Source: Daphnia carinata (lineage: Eukaryota; Arthropoda; Branchiopoda; Diplostraca; Daphniidae). From it: DNA of 64,000 nucleotides. The notes below the pieces were generated by a model. The model worked only from the letters and a program-made list of their open reading frames with translations, was not told the origin of the DNA and did not search any database. Numbering within the stretch: the stretch's first letter is position 1; the number at the start of each line of letters is the position of its first letter. The stretch lies in assembly GCF_022539665.2 (NCBI RefSeq), contig NC_081337.1:6300679-6364678 (forward strand). Reading direction: 5' to 3'. A program made the position numbers and the translations under genes. Positions 1-43,254 of the stretch are shown one piece after another.

Positions 1-1092
1 CTCAGATCTTCGTGATTTCCAGAAAGATCCCTCAAGTTTTTCATTTTGACCTTTGTGTTACCTCTATAGGTGTCTTCTTTTAAACAAAAAGAAATGTGTT
101 TGCTCGTAAGATAACCTTGCCCACCCTGAATAGTCCCCTTTTTTTTTTAAACCCTCATCTATCCGTATAATGTTATGTCCCACGTCGTTGGTTAAGTGCA
201 GTTACAAGTCAACGTCAAGTCTAGAGACAAACAAAAGAAAACAAAATGTTACATTTAACAAGGTTGATGTGTCGTAGTAATCCCTACATTTCTGCCTGAC
301 TTTTCGATATACAAAAAACATATCGTTATTTATTTATTTATTATTTTTTTTTGTATTTTCCCTCGTCATCTTTTCTCGTTTTGGCGAGGGAGCAGGTAAC
401 AGGTGGGCGTTGCCCCGGGGTTTCTGACCCGATTGGGTTACGGATAGTCAGGGTGCCCTGTCTGCTGTCGGTGTAAATGATTTGATATCCTTAATGGCAC
501 ATCGTGGAAGATGAATCCTTAGATTGTTGTTGTTTTGGCGATGACGGCAACGTCCCCCGTCATATGCGCTTGTTAAGTAGGGGAGTGGGTAGTGAAATCG
601 CAATGATTCCTTATCTTTTTTAAAAAAATCTTGTGTCTCTTTGTTCTTTTTCAAACCGTCACGAGCGTCAGTTTCTCCCGTTTGATGAACTACGACAACG
701 GACATCAAACTAGAAATTTCGAAGAAAAAAAAATGGGCGAATAAGAATATAAGATTTGTTGTTGTTGTTGATGTTGTCATTCCCGTTGTTGTTCTTTTTT
801 GTCCTCCTGGAAAACAAAATTGTTGAGCCTTTTATGGAGGGGGGGGGGGGGGGGGACTTCATCGTCAAAAGGGTCAAGCAACCCGGACATGTTAGGCAAT
901 AACTCACTGGAGCGCGTCACGACGATGAGAAAACTTGCACGGCACGCGGTTCACGGGAAACAATAACAAAAAGACGAGAGCAAGATGTCAGCGAAGAGCT
1001 CGTCTTGTTCGACATTCGTTGAATATCACGTCGATTGCGCCACGTAGAAAGATGGTGGCGTTTTCGTTTTGCTTAAAAAAAAAAAAAAAAAA

Positions 1093-1125
<33 letters not shown>

Positions 1126-2326
1126 GATGCGCGTTCGTTTTGCCGACTTGCTGGAGCCGCTCCATTTTGTCCGAGTGTCTTGTTTCGTGTTTTTAAATTT
1201 TCAATAAGAAAAATCAACTCGAATCGCGGACGGAGAATACGCATGTGGATGTATACATAAACAAGTTTCAGTCAAACAAGACATTCCACTTGATTCAGTT
1301 GTAAAGCGCGCTCACGTCGTTGCCGCTCCCATCGTCTATACGCGAAACGGACCCAGTTGTGAACGTGACGGACGCCGGCGCTCCCCTTCCGACTTTTTTT
1401 TCCCGCATTGTTTCAAATGATTGAAGCCTCATTAATTAAATTTTTTTTTTTTTTGCGTATCTATTTTGGGATTTTATTTGAAATTTGCGTCGTTTTTTTT
1501 TTTTTTTTTGCCGTTGCCCAATGATCTCATGATTTTCAACTGCGTCTCCGTTGTTTTTTCAGCGTCGGTTTAGCCGTTGCGGATTCAGTTATGTTTACGA
1601 TAGGTGCGGTTTGAGTGTTGATAAAAAAAAAAAAAAAAAAGTTTATTATCGTTAATAATTTTTTAAAAGTTGTTTTCCTTCTTACAACAAGTTTAGAAGA
1701 CCACCAGCGAAATCATGTCCCCCTTTAAAAAAATTCTCCTATCGTATGTCCGCATCCCCCCCCATGCACTCCCAATTGATAGGAAAAGGAGGCGCTTCCC
1801 ACCTGTTGTTCTAAAATCATTTGAAAAAAAAAAAAAAAACTGCAACGGCTTGTTGTCAATCACACATTTTGCCCCATTTGCATTGTGCAATGGCCAAGCG
1901 ATGGTTGCCATTCTTTAGTTGATCTACAACTTGGACAATAAGGAGACCAGAATTTAAAAAAAAAAAAGGTCGAAATTCGTGATGATTAGTAGAGCAGGAC
2001 TCGATGGCCCGGAGGAATCGGGAACAAAAAAAAAAAAACCTAAGCATCTCATTTTTGTTTTAAAACTGTTCCCGTCTGGGCAACGCGATTGGATGATTTG
2101 GTGTTATGTTTTCCTCTGGCCAATCGGCAAAGAACAATGGCTTTAGAAAAAAAAAAAAAAATGAATGTGGCAGGTATTTTATAAATATGCTGATTGGATG
2201 TATATTACAACCGCTTATAGCCCATAATAATAAAAAAAAAAATAAGAAGAAGAATCGAAAATTTCAACTGTTTAATTAAATATCTTTATTCATTTTTTTT
2301 TTTTTTTTTTTATTTGGACGGTGTAG
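1..2326. other. Region upstream of the first recognised KLF exon
   Basis: No coding exon could be supported here. The stretch contains many A/T homopolymers (for example about 1074-1123), a run of about 18 G at 838-855, and a GC-richer patch around 1290-1400. The KLF gene needs an upstream exon ending in phase 0. It may be here and unrecognised, or outside the window. Confidence 0.5.
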
Positions 2327-32026
<29,700 letters not shown>

Positions 32027-35000
32027 TGTCGACGAAAGTCGGCTTTCTATACATACTGTACTTTACGCAGCCGAGCAGCGCATCAGCGCACACACACACA
32101 GCACAAAAGATCACGCCAGCTGACACTCTTTGCGATGCGGTAGCTGTCCGCGGTGGCTAGCAGACGGGGGCGAACAAGGGCTGAAAAAGAGACGTCGACA
32201 TCATCATCATCGGCCAGAGCGAAACATGGCGATATTCACAACACTCACACAGACACGCAGAACAACAGAAACATCAACTGCAACACAGTCCCAACTATCC
32301 CAACTACGATGAATGTACTTTTTTGTATTCCTTTTCCTTTTTTTTTTCATTTGCTAAATGGGAAGGCAAAAAACAGCGAAATCAACTTATTTTTATATTT
32401 TTTTTCTCTTTGGAGAAATTGAAAATTTGCTTCTTTTTTTTTTCCCCCCGTTTCGAATTACACCTTGTTGGATTTTGTGAACGAATGGAGAGCAACAACT
32501 CTGACACCGACACATGCGCGCTCTCGTGACGGGTTTTTTCAACCCCCTAACGGGCGGTACGCGCGTTCGTTTTTTTTTCTTTTTCCCCTGTATCCCGTAC
32601 GACTTCCAATACGCTTGATCAAACCTCATCCTCCTGTCTTTATTATCAATATTACTAATCATCATTCTCGTTGTTTTTGCCGGGGCCTGTCCTGTTTTTT
32701 TTTTTTTTTTTTTTTTTTTATTGTGACTTTCGAATCTGGCGATCTCACATCGATGTTGTTGGATCATATCGCTCTCTCTCTCTCGTCCCTCTCTGCCGTT
32801 TCGCCTTAGTGATGTCTGATCTTTCACTAGTGTTAACGAAGGGAGTGTTTCTCTTCCATCGCTTTTTTTTTTCTTTCCTCCGTTGCCGCCCTTTTTTTTT
32901 TCGTTAATTGTAAAGTGGCTAAAAAGCAAAAACGAGCTCGCCTTTCAAATGCCACTCCCTCTACATTGTATGTTTTTTGTCGCTTTGATCAAATCTACAC
33001 CGTATGTTGCTACAACGTATCCCCCCCCCAATCCGTCCACCAAAGAGAAGCGAAGAGGAATAAGAAATTCGAAATGCAGAAAAGAATTCTTAATTTTGTT
33101 TTTCTCCCTCCGTTTATTCTGCCTTTTTTTTTGTTTTGTTTTTTTGTCTCCCATCTCCTCCGTGCATCGATGCATATCATAAGAATATTGTAATGCGGCC
33201 CGAAAGTTGGGTAAAGAAATGTTTCTTCTCGCCTCTTTGAATTCGTTAGCAAGCAAAAAAGCGCCAAACAACTATCTTGGTGATTTATGTACAACGAGAA
33301 AAACAAAACAAAAAATTCAGCCCAACGCCCGAAATGGAGGGGGGAAAAAACCGAGAAGAAGAAGAGAGGTGCAGCGCGTGGCGCATATCGTTCCTCATTT
33401 GGGCTGCGAAAAAAAAAAAAAAAGATATTGTGATATTCCTCGAGCGAAACACTTAGACTGGCTGCTTATTTCTATCAACAACAGGCACACTGTATACACA
33501 CACACACACACACCCACAAAGAGAAAGGCAGCAATAGGAAAGGCCGGGACGTGGACGATTGTAGTTGTACCAAAGACCCCCCCCTCCCCCCCCCGTAAAG
33601 AGAGTTGAAAGAAAAAGGACGAGAACACACAGCGTGATTGGCAACCCACACGCCCGCGATTGATATTATACTCGGTCTGAATTCAATGAGATCATCACTT
33701 AAAAAAAAATAAATCAAATAGAATGAAACACAGCTGTCGACTTTTTCTTTCTTCTCGTTTCGCATCCGCCTCATTCGTGCGCAGTCGTCAAAAGGAGAAA
33801 GATGTACTGAAGGCATTCTTTGCATATCGTGCCATTTACAGTGAACGTGTGCGCGGTCATCCTATTCTATTTTTTTCCCCCTTTTATTTTTGTTTTAGAG
33901 CTCTCTTTTTTCTAACCCTGAAATTTATTTAAATATTTCTTCCTCCTAATTCTTTCCCCCCCTTGCGTTGCTTTGTTTTTCAGTGTCTTATGATTCGTTC
34001 GCGTCTGCGTGTCCCGTTTTATTTTGGAAGCCCTTCTTTTTTCTTTTTTCTTTTTTTTTTTGATTATTATTATTACATGTATATGCCTCGTTTCTTTCAG
34101 TTTCTCACCCTCGTATAAATATTTTTTTTTTTTTTTGTTCGTGTGTTGTTTTTTTGCGCCCGGAAGCAGCCATAGGGTCTTATACCTCATCACATTCCAA
34201 AAGGATATGCAATAACAATTCAGCGTACCGTATACTATATATGTATATAATTTTTCCTCGTCTTTTTTCTTTAAGGTTTTTTATTCTTTTTTATTACTTG
34301 ATAAAGAAAAATAGCAAGTTGCAACAGATACACAGAGAAAGAATAAGAAATCTAACGTTGGGAGAATAAAAAGAGTTATCACACACAGAGACATTCACGA
34401 CCGTACGAAGTGAGGGCGTGAACACATAAGAAGATTCTCCACCCTTATCCTGCCCAGTTTTTCTTTTCTCTGTTTTTCGTTTTTTTTATCCGTTTTTGCT
34501 TTTGGTATGTCTGTCATTCGCCATGAAAACAGTTCCATAGTATAGGCGCACATATGCAGGAAAATAGGAAAGAAGAAGAACAACAAAAAAAAAAAGAGAA
34601 TTTTATCTCATTTTTATTTTTTATTATTATTATTAGGAAGACGAAGAAGAAAGAGCCGCCTTGTTTATATTTTCTTTTTACGGCCTTCTCTTCTCACACA
34701 CATAATTCTTGATTTTTTTTTTTTTTTTGGGGGGGGGGGGAATCAAAAAAAACAGAAATACTGCCGTTAATCATGCGTCATAAGTTTCTTCACTCAAACA
34801 CACACATAAAGAAGAAAAACCACAGCAAAAATTCAGAGAAAACGCCTATTTATTCTCTCAAAACATACAACTGGGCTCTTGTGTACTATCGACCGTGTTG
34901 TACGTCCTCCTCTGTACAGAACAAAGATACGAAACAAACATTTTGAAATCATTTTTTTTTTTTTTTGTGAACGTTTTTTTTTATCCCCTTTTCTTTTACG

Positions 35001-35300
35001 CGTGTATAAATGAAGAAATAATTCTCTAATTTTCGTTTTTTTTTTTTTTTAATCCCTGCTCTGCCCCGTTATTGTTTTGGTTTTTATTGATATATCTTTC
35101 CTACCCTTCTACTCCGCCGTCTGTATGCGTGCGAATGTGCGACGCGTGTCCATATTGTTTTGTGTGCGAGCGTGTGTTTCTTTTTTTTTTCTTCTTCTTC
35201 TTATTTTTTATTTCTATACAAAAAAAAAATGTTTTGTGTTTTGTCTTTCTTTTGTTTTGATTTCGTTAAAGCATCTCTACGGTGAGAACATTATTAAGAG
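32027..35300 (+). other. Klf: Probable KLF 3'UTR and downstream flank
   Basis: Sequence after the KLF stop is T-rich and lacks a supported reading frame. Candidate polyadenylation signals AATAAA lie at 33708-33713 and 34365-34370. A Pumilio-like TGTATATA lies at 34242-34249. A T16/G12 junction lies near 34713-34740. Which signal is used cannot be told from sequence alone. Confidence 0.45.
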
Positions 35301-35621
35301 CGCGGCGTTGCGTGTTCTTTCGAATTGTATTTGAATTTATTACACATGGTGTGGATGCAAGTCTTTTTGGATTTGTTTTTTTGGCTCCGCGTCGCTGCGA
35401 TATTCTTTCGTCAGTTCCAAAAGATAATGAAATTCACTTATGGCTATGCAATCACGCAGCACAACGTAAAGCTGCAGCGATTGCAAAGTCATTTGTTTTT
35501 CTCATAGCTGATCGTTGCCGTTTCTTAAATGTTCGTACAAGCGCGGCGATACAGAAATGAGAAAAAGGTAATTTAATGAACTTTTCACGCTAGTAGGTAA
35601 AAGAAAAAAAAAGGTGGGTCA

Positions 35622-35653
35622 TAACCGTACGTGTATAGATACACGTACGTTAT
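35622..35653. repeat. Near-perfect inverted repeat (palindrome)
   Basis: The arms cgtacgtgtat and atacacgtacg (35626-35636 and 35639-35649) pair perfectly across a 2-nt centre. The pairing extends outward through ATAA/TTAT with one extra C. It would form a cruciform or a very tight hairpin. Confidence 0.85.
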
Positions 35654-35804
35654 CGTCAACATAAAACGCCAGGGATGGAAATTTTTCGTGGAACAGTGGA
35701 AGAGAGAGAGAGGAAGACGATTTAAATGGAATAGCCGAACCGAATGAACGAATTGCCAAATATAAAACCTTGGCAAACTAACAGCTTTCGATATTTTTGG
35801 GCAT

Positions 35805-35842
<38 letters not shown>

Positions 35843-38781
35843 AATGATTATGATTATGTTGATTATCTTTTATAAACAAGATGGTCTTGAAACATTTTTT
35901 GTATTTTTCTGTTAAGCGAAAAGGTAAAAGCGAACGGTGAAACAAAGGGCAAACATTATCGATTATTGGAAGAGAGCGCACCATTGCCAAATAGCGATGA
36001 TAGTGTTGGTGTTGCAACTGCGTTAGTCGTTGGAGGGCCTTTCTTTCAACCTTATAACCCGCTCGTTTCTTCCCCCCAGCAGCAGCTGATCGCGGCTGAT
36101 GGGTAAAACCCGGATCGTAAACAAAACTTGCTCTTTTCATTTCTTTTGTTTTGATTTACGTGTTTTATTTGGGAAACATATTACAGGAAAAAAACAAACA
36201 AATATTTTTCTCATTTCTTCCTGCCACGACCGGCATGAGGGTTACACCTTTTTTTTTTTCTTCGTTCCCGAAATCGATGGGTTGACATAGCAGGTGCAAA
36301 TACCGATCTCGAATAGTACACATTTATTCACTTGCCGATCCACATCAACAGAAGGCGTCTATCACGGATAGCGGGGAAAACCCAAACGAAAATATTCAAA
36401 CGCAAATATTTTTTTTTTCAAGAAAGACATTGTATACATTTAGTACAAAGCTATCGTACTTCTTTACCGTTACAAGCCCTAGAATTGCGAATTTACCAGG
36501 CTCCCGATTTCACCTGCTTTTTAACCGTCAAACCTCTAGAAATGTGCACGTACTCCATCACTACATCAGGTGGGTCGGTGCTTGCTCTCGAGCAGGTAGC
36601 CCTCCCTTTTTTTCTTTAAACTATCTATCGTCATCTGTCGTCGCTGTCCTAATTTGATTAAGCATGGGCGTGGCTTTACCTGGCGATCCCGATCTGTCCG
36701 ATTTGTGGAATTGGGCTTCTTTTAATAATAGGACAACCGTCTGGCGTTATCTGTTTGCCACGCCATTGCGTGGCCACGCTCAAAAGACGTTCCTTTCTAT
36801 CCACAAGTTATTGTCAGGTCGTGCCGACTTGTTCAAATCATCGACGATGACGTTGCGCTTGAAAAAAAAAAAAAAAAGACAACATGGCAAATTGCGAAGC
36901 TAAGAAGAAAAGAAATATGGGCGCATCATTTTTTCTTTCTTCGAGTCGCCGATTTGAGTGTTGGACGCTGGCGCCTCTTAACGGGGTCTCCCCTTTTTGC
37001 CATTGGAGACCAGGACGCAGGTGGAGCGTGTATTACCGACAACGCTAGACCAAAAGAATAACGATGATGATAGTAATAATAAATACATATGCACGCAGCA
37101 GGAACCGTACCCGCTCGAACGTAACCGAAAAAAAAGTGAAAGGTGGTTCTTTTTTTTATTATTATTTTTTATTTATTTATTTCTTTGCTGTGTTATTTTG
37201 CTGCATTTTTTTTTTCGCCCGTTGATTCGTGTGGCATATGGGCCGCACCTGCCCTGGCCTCCTTGCTGCCTGCTGCCCTCGACATCGTCAAATGAGCAAG
37301 CAATTATCGCATTATGAAATCTTCTTAAGGCCCGTACTATTACCGTCGACGTTTTCAACCCTCTCTTTCGAAGCAAAAGTGTAAAAATGAAAGAGAAAAG
37401 AGAGAGAGAGAGAAGCAAAAATGAGAAACAATTGAAATTTCCATCATCACGAAATGGCAATCAGAAGAGCGAAAGAGAAAGAACAAAAGAGATAGATGCT
37501 AAGATAGTTGAAAAATGCCTCGAGAAAGGAAATGCAGCTTCAGCCTCATTTTGTTTTTCTCTTTACATTATTGGGGGGCAACAAGAAATAGCGGGAGAGA
37601 GAGAGAGAGAGAGACGACAGTGTGAGAATTCCCTTATCCAGCAATCGGCATCCGTTCACTCGTTTGCATGTGCGCACCAGCCAAAAGAAGGTGTAACCAG
37701 CATGTCCTTTTCTTTTCGAATCTGTAATAAATTAAATAACTATTTTCAACGCGCGACAATCACTTTCTTACTTGGCCTCTCTTTTCTTTGGCTCTTTAAC
37801 TTAGCGCCGAATAAAAAATTCCTTATACGCACACAAAGTTGTTGCGTTACAGGTAGACTCGCCGGAGCAATCAAATGTGCGCGCGTATCCGCGGCGGCGC
37901 CTCGCTAATGGGTCAATCGTAATTTTTAACACAAATTGGAGAGGACCGAGAAAAGAGAGACAAAAAATAAATAGAAGACAGAAGCAATTGGGAGAGAAAG
38001 AGAGAGAGGCACCTTAATGACCGTGAGAAGTCATCGGTGGTGATGGCGGACCAAGAAGAGAGAATAGATAGGAAGGTCGACAGAATATAGTAGAAAAGAT
38101 AAGTACGCAGAGGAAGACGTGCCGTGTTTTCTCTGTTTTCTTCGTTCTCTGAGATGGTTTCTGGGAGCCGAAAGATTGAGAGAAAATATGCAAGGTATAC
38201 AGTCACATTTTTATGTATAGTAGACCCTTTTTTTGTGTGTGTGAGTGTATGTGGATACGAGACGTTTTCAGGTTAGCAACATTGTGTATACAGAAAAAGC
38301 TTGTTCGCCCTTTTAAATTTTCGGCGCCATTTTTTTTCCTTTTATAACCTTTCAGATTTTTCGATGGGAATATGTATATTGTTTTGTACGTTTCTTTTTC
38401 TTTCTCGTGAAAGCTTTTCGTGTTTTCCTATCCGCCGCTCATTTTACCTGTTGCAAACTGTGCCGCGACGGATGTCATCCAATCAATTCCTCCGCAAAAA
38501 GTCGGCCCGTTAAACAGGAAAGCGACAGGTCGCATACACACACTCACACACACACAAAACATAAACAGGAACGAAAAGTAGGGGAACAACAAAACAGCGG
38601 CTATCCATAAACTCTTGTCGTGTTGAAACGAGAAAAGCATTTTGTTTTTGTTTTTTTCTTTAAAATTGCAAACTAGACGCACGTTCAAATCTCCTTGATT
38701 CAACGCGACGGATGGGCGGACGGTTTGAATGGTTACGCATGCGTCTATAAATCTGTCGTGAGAGACGATCCTGATCGCGAT

Positions 38782-38872
38782 TTTGCGAAGGACTTGGTCC
38801 CGCAGCGGGAGAGCCGCCTAGCTGATTCTTGTAGTCACTGAGGCAAGCCCTTAACCGCTCGATCAATCGTCC
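38782..38872 (-). pseudogene. Degenerate tRNA-Ser/Leu-like element (possible SINE head)
   Basis: On the minus strand, TGATCGAGCGGTTAAGG resembles the pol III A box and D arm of class-II tRNAs. About 55 nt further on, TGCGGG-ACCAAGT-CC looks like a decayed T arm/B box with partial stem pairing. No intact acceptor stem or clear anticodon is visible, so this is not a functional tRNA call. It may be a tRNA-derived SINE fragment or chance. Confidence 0.3.
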
Positions 38873-41800
38873 CGCGTGCATGTTTTTAGAGCTACGGGTA
38901 CGTGCGTGTGTCTCTAGCGGCGGCGTTTCCTCGAGCGTTTCAAGATGTGACCATAACCGGACGTGCCGCTGTCACATCCTTTTCCAATAGTCCTTGAAAG
39001 AAACTCTCGGTGTAGTTTAATTTACGTCACCATATGGCAGGAGACGAAAAGCCATTGACCTTGACTTTGGCTGGGCTAAAATTCATTCGTCAGTTTAGAG
39101 TTGCCATAGGGCGAAGGCACGGAACGATGTCATTATTGATTTGTCTCGACGATTGGCAACTTGAATTATTAGGCGACTGGTGCAACGCTTATAGAGTTGT
39201 AGTTTTAAAGGTTTTTGTGCGTTAGCACCGTTGCTAACCGGAGGGCGACCTCCTCACTGCATCAAGTTTGCCCAAAAATCCGGGAATGGCCCAAACCGGA
39301 TTCATCTCGACCTAAAAAAAAAAAAAAATTGAGGGAAGCGCTTATCAAATAATGCTGGAAAAAAAAAAGAAAATTTATAAAAAGCGCGTCTGTCTATGTG
39401 TGTGTGTGCATAGTTGTATACGTATATATCAAATCGCACCTGCTGCATTTAGAAAAAAAAATGGACACAGTAGAAAAGCAAAAAGAAACATGCACCGGTC
39501 ATAAATCAGCTTTAATGTCACTTTTTTTTATACCGTTCTAAAAACCTACCGGCTTTGGATGGTGTCACGAGATAGTATACAACTTATAAGAGAAGATCCG
39601 TTCACGTCGACAGCTCCTTAGGACAAAACGATGAAGAAGAAGAAAAAAACATACCGAGCGTACGTAACCGACGGCATGGGGCTCCAGCCTCTTGTGTGCC
39701 GTCCAGCGCCAGGTGGAAATGAGCGACGAGGAGTAAGTGTACACACCCAAAAATAATAGCGTCATCGTTGTCCGTCGCCCGTTTTCCATTTTCTCTCATT
39801 TATCAAAGACACGCGGTCGCGATAATCCGACATTAGTGTCGGCTAGAAGGTTCCTTTTCGTCTCGCTATAGCCGTTCATAAACGTCAGAAACGATCCAAG
39901 TTGAATCAGAAACAGACATAACTGAGAAGAAAAAGGAACGTATAGGAGCAAAGAGGGGAAAATAAGTGACGCTTATTATAGCGCAGTGGTTCGTGTGTCC
40001 TCGCGTTGGGCACACTAAAAGACGTGACGTGTTGAATGTTAAACTGGGGTGGCACGCGGACAACAAGCCAACGGCAAGCCCCAACGAGATTAGATCGCTG
40101 AATTTGAATTGTATGAACTGACCGACGATCCGTCTTCCATTATTTCCAGCCACACATACAAACACAGCAGACACATAAAAAAGCAAGCTGCGTTCAATTT
40201 GGAAAAGATTTACAAGGCGAAGATTAATTCACAAGCGTTTCCAATCCGATCCGATGAGTCCTCTGGATTTCTTTTTCGGTCATTTACACCTTTTTTTTTT
40301 ACCTTTTCAGGACGCCAAAAGTAAACATTTTTCTCGTCCTTTTTTTTATGCTTTTATGGATCGTATATATTATAAGGGAAGGTTTTCACATTTTTTTCAG
40401 AGGCGGATTCCCATTCTTTTTATTTTTTTCAAAATAAAATCTCAACTTTCTTATTCTTTAGTCCAGGTAGGCCAGTAGAAAAAAAAAAAGAAATAATAAT
40501 ACAAAAAAGGGAGAGAAAACAAGGAAAAACCTAGAGTGAAGTCGGGGCGATATGTCAGCGACCCAGAAGGCGAGGCTTGTTTAATATGTGCACCATCATC
40601 ATCGACGGGTATTTTTTTCTGGGGGGGCCGATGTGCCTTCTAACAAGTTATCATGATACGAACCTATGGCCTGGGACAATGTTTAAGGTTGCGCGAAAAA
40701 TAGAATGTAGGCTTGGTAATGGATGGCCATTCAGAAAGATTTGTGTTTGGGGCAGTCACAATCGAACAACCCTTCTCTTCTCTAATTCTTCTTCATCTTG
40801 CCCTCACTCTCTCTCTCGTGATTTGGGTCCCGAAACCTACTTTCAAAATCGAGTTGTAAGATGATGGATTCTTTTTTTTTTCCTTCCCATTTTGACCTAA
40901 CCAACAGCTTTTGGCCGTTTTTCCATTCAGTTCACGGTCTTTTTACGAGTGATGTTTTTCTTTCCCCTTTTTTTCTTCATTTGGATATACTACCAACCCA
41001 CCTCTCATCTTTCCATCAACAACAACAACAACAACATCAGTCAGCAAGCAGCTGATGGAGTCAAAAGGAAGAGAACGAGAGAGAATGGAAACGAAAAAAA
41101 TTCCAATTGAAACTCTTATCGCACCACTCTCATCTGAAGTAGAAGGACTACCAAGTTGTGCGCATTAACTGTTGGATGGCCTATCTAAACGTCACATCTC
41201 TTATACTACCATTTTTTTTTTCTCCCTTTTTTCCCATTCTATTTATACGCCATATATAAGCACCATGTACATCTTTCTACGAGCGCCCGTCACTCAGTTG
41301 ATTTTTCCTTTTTTTTTTTTTTTTTTTGCTTATTTTAATTTTTCTTTTTAAATATTTATGCGCCGTCATGAGCGGCAGGTTGGTACGCTGCGCTTCTCTT
41401 TTCAGCATACATTACCAGCCGATTGATTGAATTATTCTTCTTCTTACGGCGCGCCTACATAACAACGGATGAACGGGGTAATACCAGCGACGCCCTTCTA
41501 AAGTGAATAGAAAAAAAAAATTCAAAAACATTGAGAGAGTTGCAAAACTATCAGCTCATTCCGATTGTGTGTGGGAACTCTACCCGAAGAAAGGAAAGAA
41601 ATACGCAGCGCGATATCTACCAGGTACCGAACGCGCCCATCAAGCAATGCCCACGATAACGTCTGATAGGCGTGTCGTCTCCAAAAAACCCATCGCTATA
41701 ACATATCAAAGAAAAAGGAAGAAAGCGAACCCCAAAAAGAAGGCAGAGATGGGTTACAGACAGGAGAAAAGAGAAAGAAACAAGGGAGTCTATATATAAT

Positions 41801-43254
41801 ACTTGAAACGGCTCTGTTGGTTTCACAAAGTGACATCATTGAGATAATAGGACTGAGAGGTCAGACATCCGCGAGATCGGGTCGTTTTGTTTGTCCGTTA
41901 GAAAGCTGCTGGCCATGCTATATAACTCTATAGCCATAGAGCTGTAAGAAGACGTGGTTTCTCATCTTTTTCCGCATAGCGCATACTGACAGTCATCTAA
42001 CCTAAAGAGTCAGGCGAGAGATAAATGATGATTGGGACAGCTTTGTTCAACAACGTGAAAGAAGACGAGCGTCTAGGAAAGTTTGCTCTGTCTGCCTGCG
42101 AAAGAAAGGATGAACATTGGGAAGAATGACGAGATTGAAAGATGCAGACAGTCTTAATATAGACCAAACGTTGCCGCGCTATCGACAATTTTATAAATTG
42201 CTCGTATATTCGAAAAGACGTGAATTGTACGTATATATAAATATATACCCCGTCATTGTGAAAATAAAATGGAAAGAGTAAACGAGAAAGAGAGCGCTGG
42301 CGGCGAAATTCGTGAGATCAGGATTCTTCTCCGCCTTTATATACTGTATCGTCTGTGCATAGAATCGAATCAACACGACGGCTGCGATCGAAGACAAACA
42401 ATCCAGTCAGAATAAAGTGTGTTTTGTGGCTTAATGACTAGTCTTATCGTGACGTGGCGCGTCCATTTCCATCCCTCCCGTCAATCGTTTGCAGGTTTTT
42501 GCCACCTCATTCTTGAATCTTTCAGGCATCATTTGCTATTGCTGCGGGAAAGTCAGGACTGGGTTAAGATGCTATCTACGCCTTACAGAACAAACAACAA
42601 AGAAGGCCGTATAAACAAACAGAGAACACACTCTGTCTTAATTTTTTAGCTAACGTATATCTTTTTTTCCATTCGTACCTTCCACAGATACAGTTCGCTG
42701 TTGTTCCCTTCTTCGAGTTAGAGACGTAAATTGTACTCCCAAATGATGCACGCGATTATATTTATAGTCTATTTGGCCTGATGCAATCGTTGAACGGATC
42801 ACATCAAACAATCAATCACTCTACCGGCAGACGTACGATCGAATACCTCAAGTCGTGTAAAAATGTTGCTGGACAGCGGAGAAGAACACAGAATTAATGA
42901 AAGGTGGGAACAGGACAAGCTGGTGGCTTGTGCTTTGTCTAGTTGCATTTTGTTTGTTCAAGGATCTGATATTCATACTGCCTTTTTTTTTTTTCCTTGC
43001 TATTTTAGTGTTTGCACATCTGTTCGTATCCAAACTAGGTCAGGACCTACGCGCAGTATTTAGCGCACAAATGTCATCAATCTCTTTCGCTGCACCGAAC
43101 CGTAAACCTTTTCATTTGTGAATTCGTTCTACTGTACTGTGGCATCACTTCAAACATAGTTGGCTATTCGTCCATCAGTTGCTAGCGCTCTGCGGTTAAC
43201 GCCAAAATCCGCGTAGGCCTCCGACAGTTCGTGGAAAACCGGAGCCGTTCCTCA

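Larger units (their letters stand above)
35300..43254. other. Intergenic region without a supported gene
   Basis: I found no exon with recognisable homology. Open frames such as those at 37387-37908 and 36664-36903 are unremarkable and low-complexity. Visible structures are a palindrome at 35622-35653, a GA repeat at 35809-35839 and a degenerate tRNA-like segment at 38782-38872. The 3' part probably includes the promoter and 5'UTR of the ionotropic receptor. Confidence 0.55.

Noticed and set aside
36664-36903. 79-codon open frame starting MGVALPGDPDLSDLW
   Set aside because: No homology recognised; it ends in a poly-Lys tract from an A run. Not enough to call a gene.
37387-37908. 173-codon open frame on the plus strand
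   Set aside because: GAGA-rich beginning, no recognisable domain, and no supporting neighbouring exons. Treated as chance.
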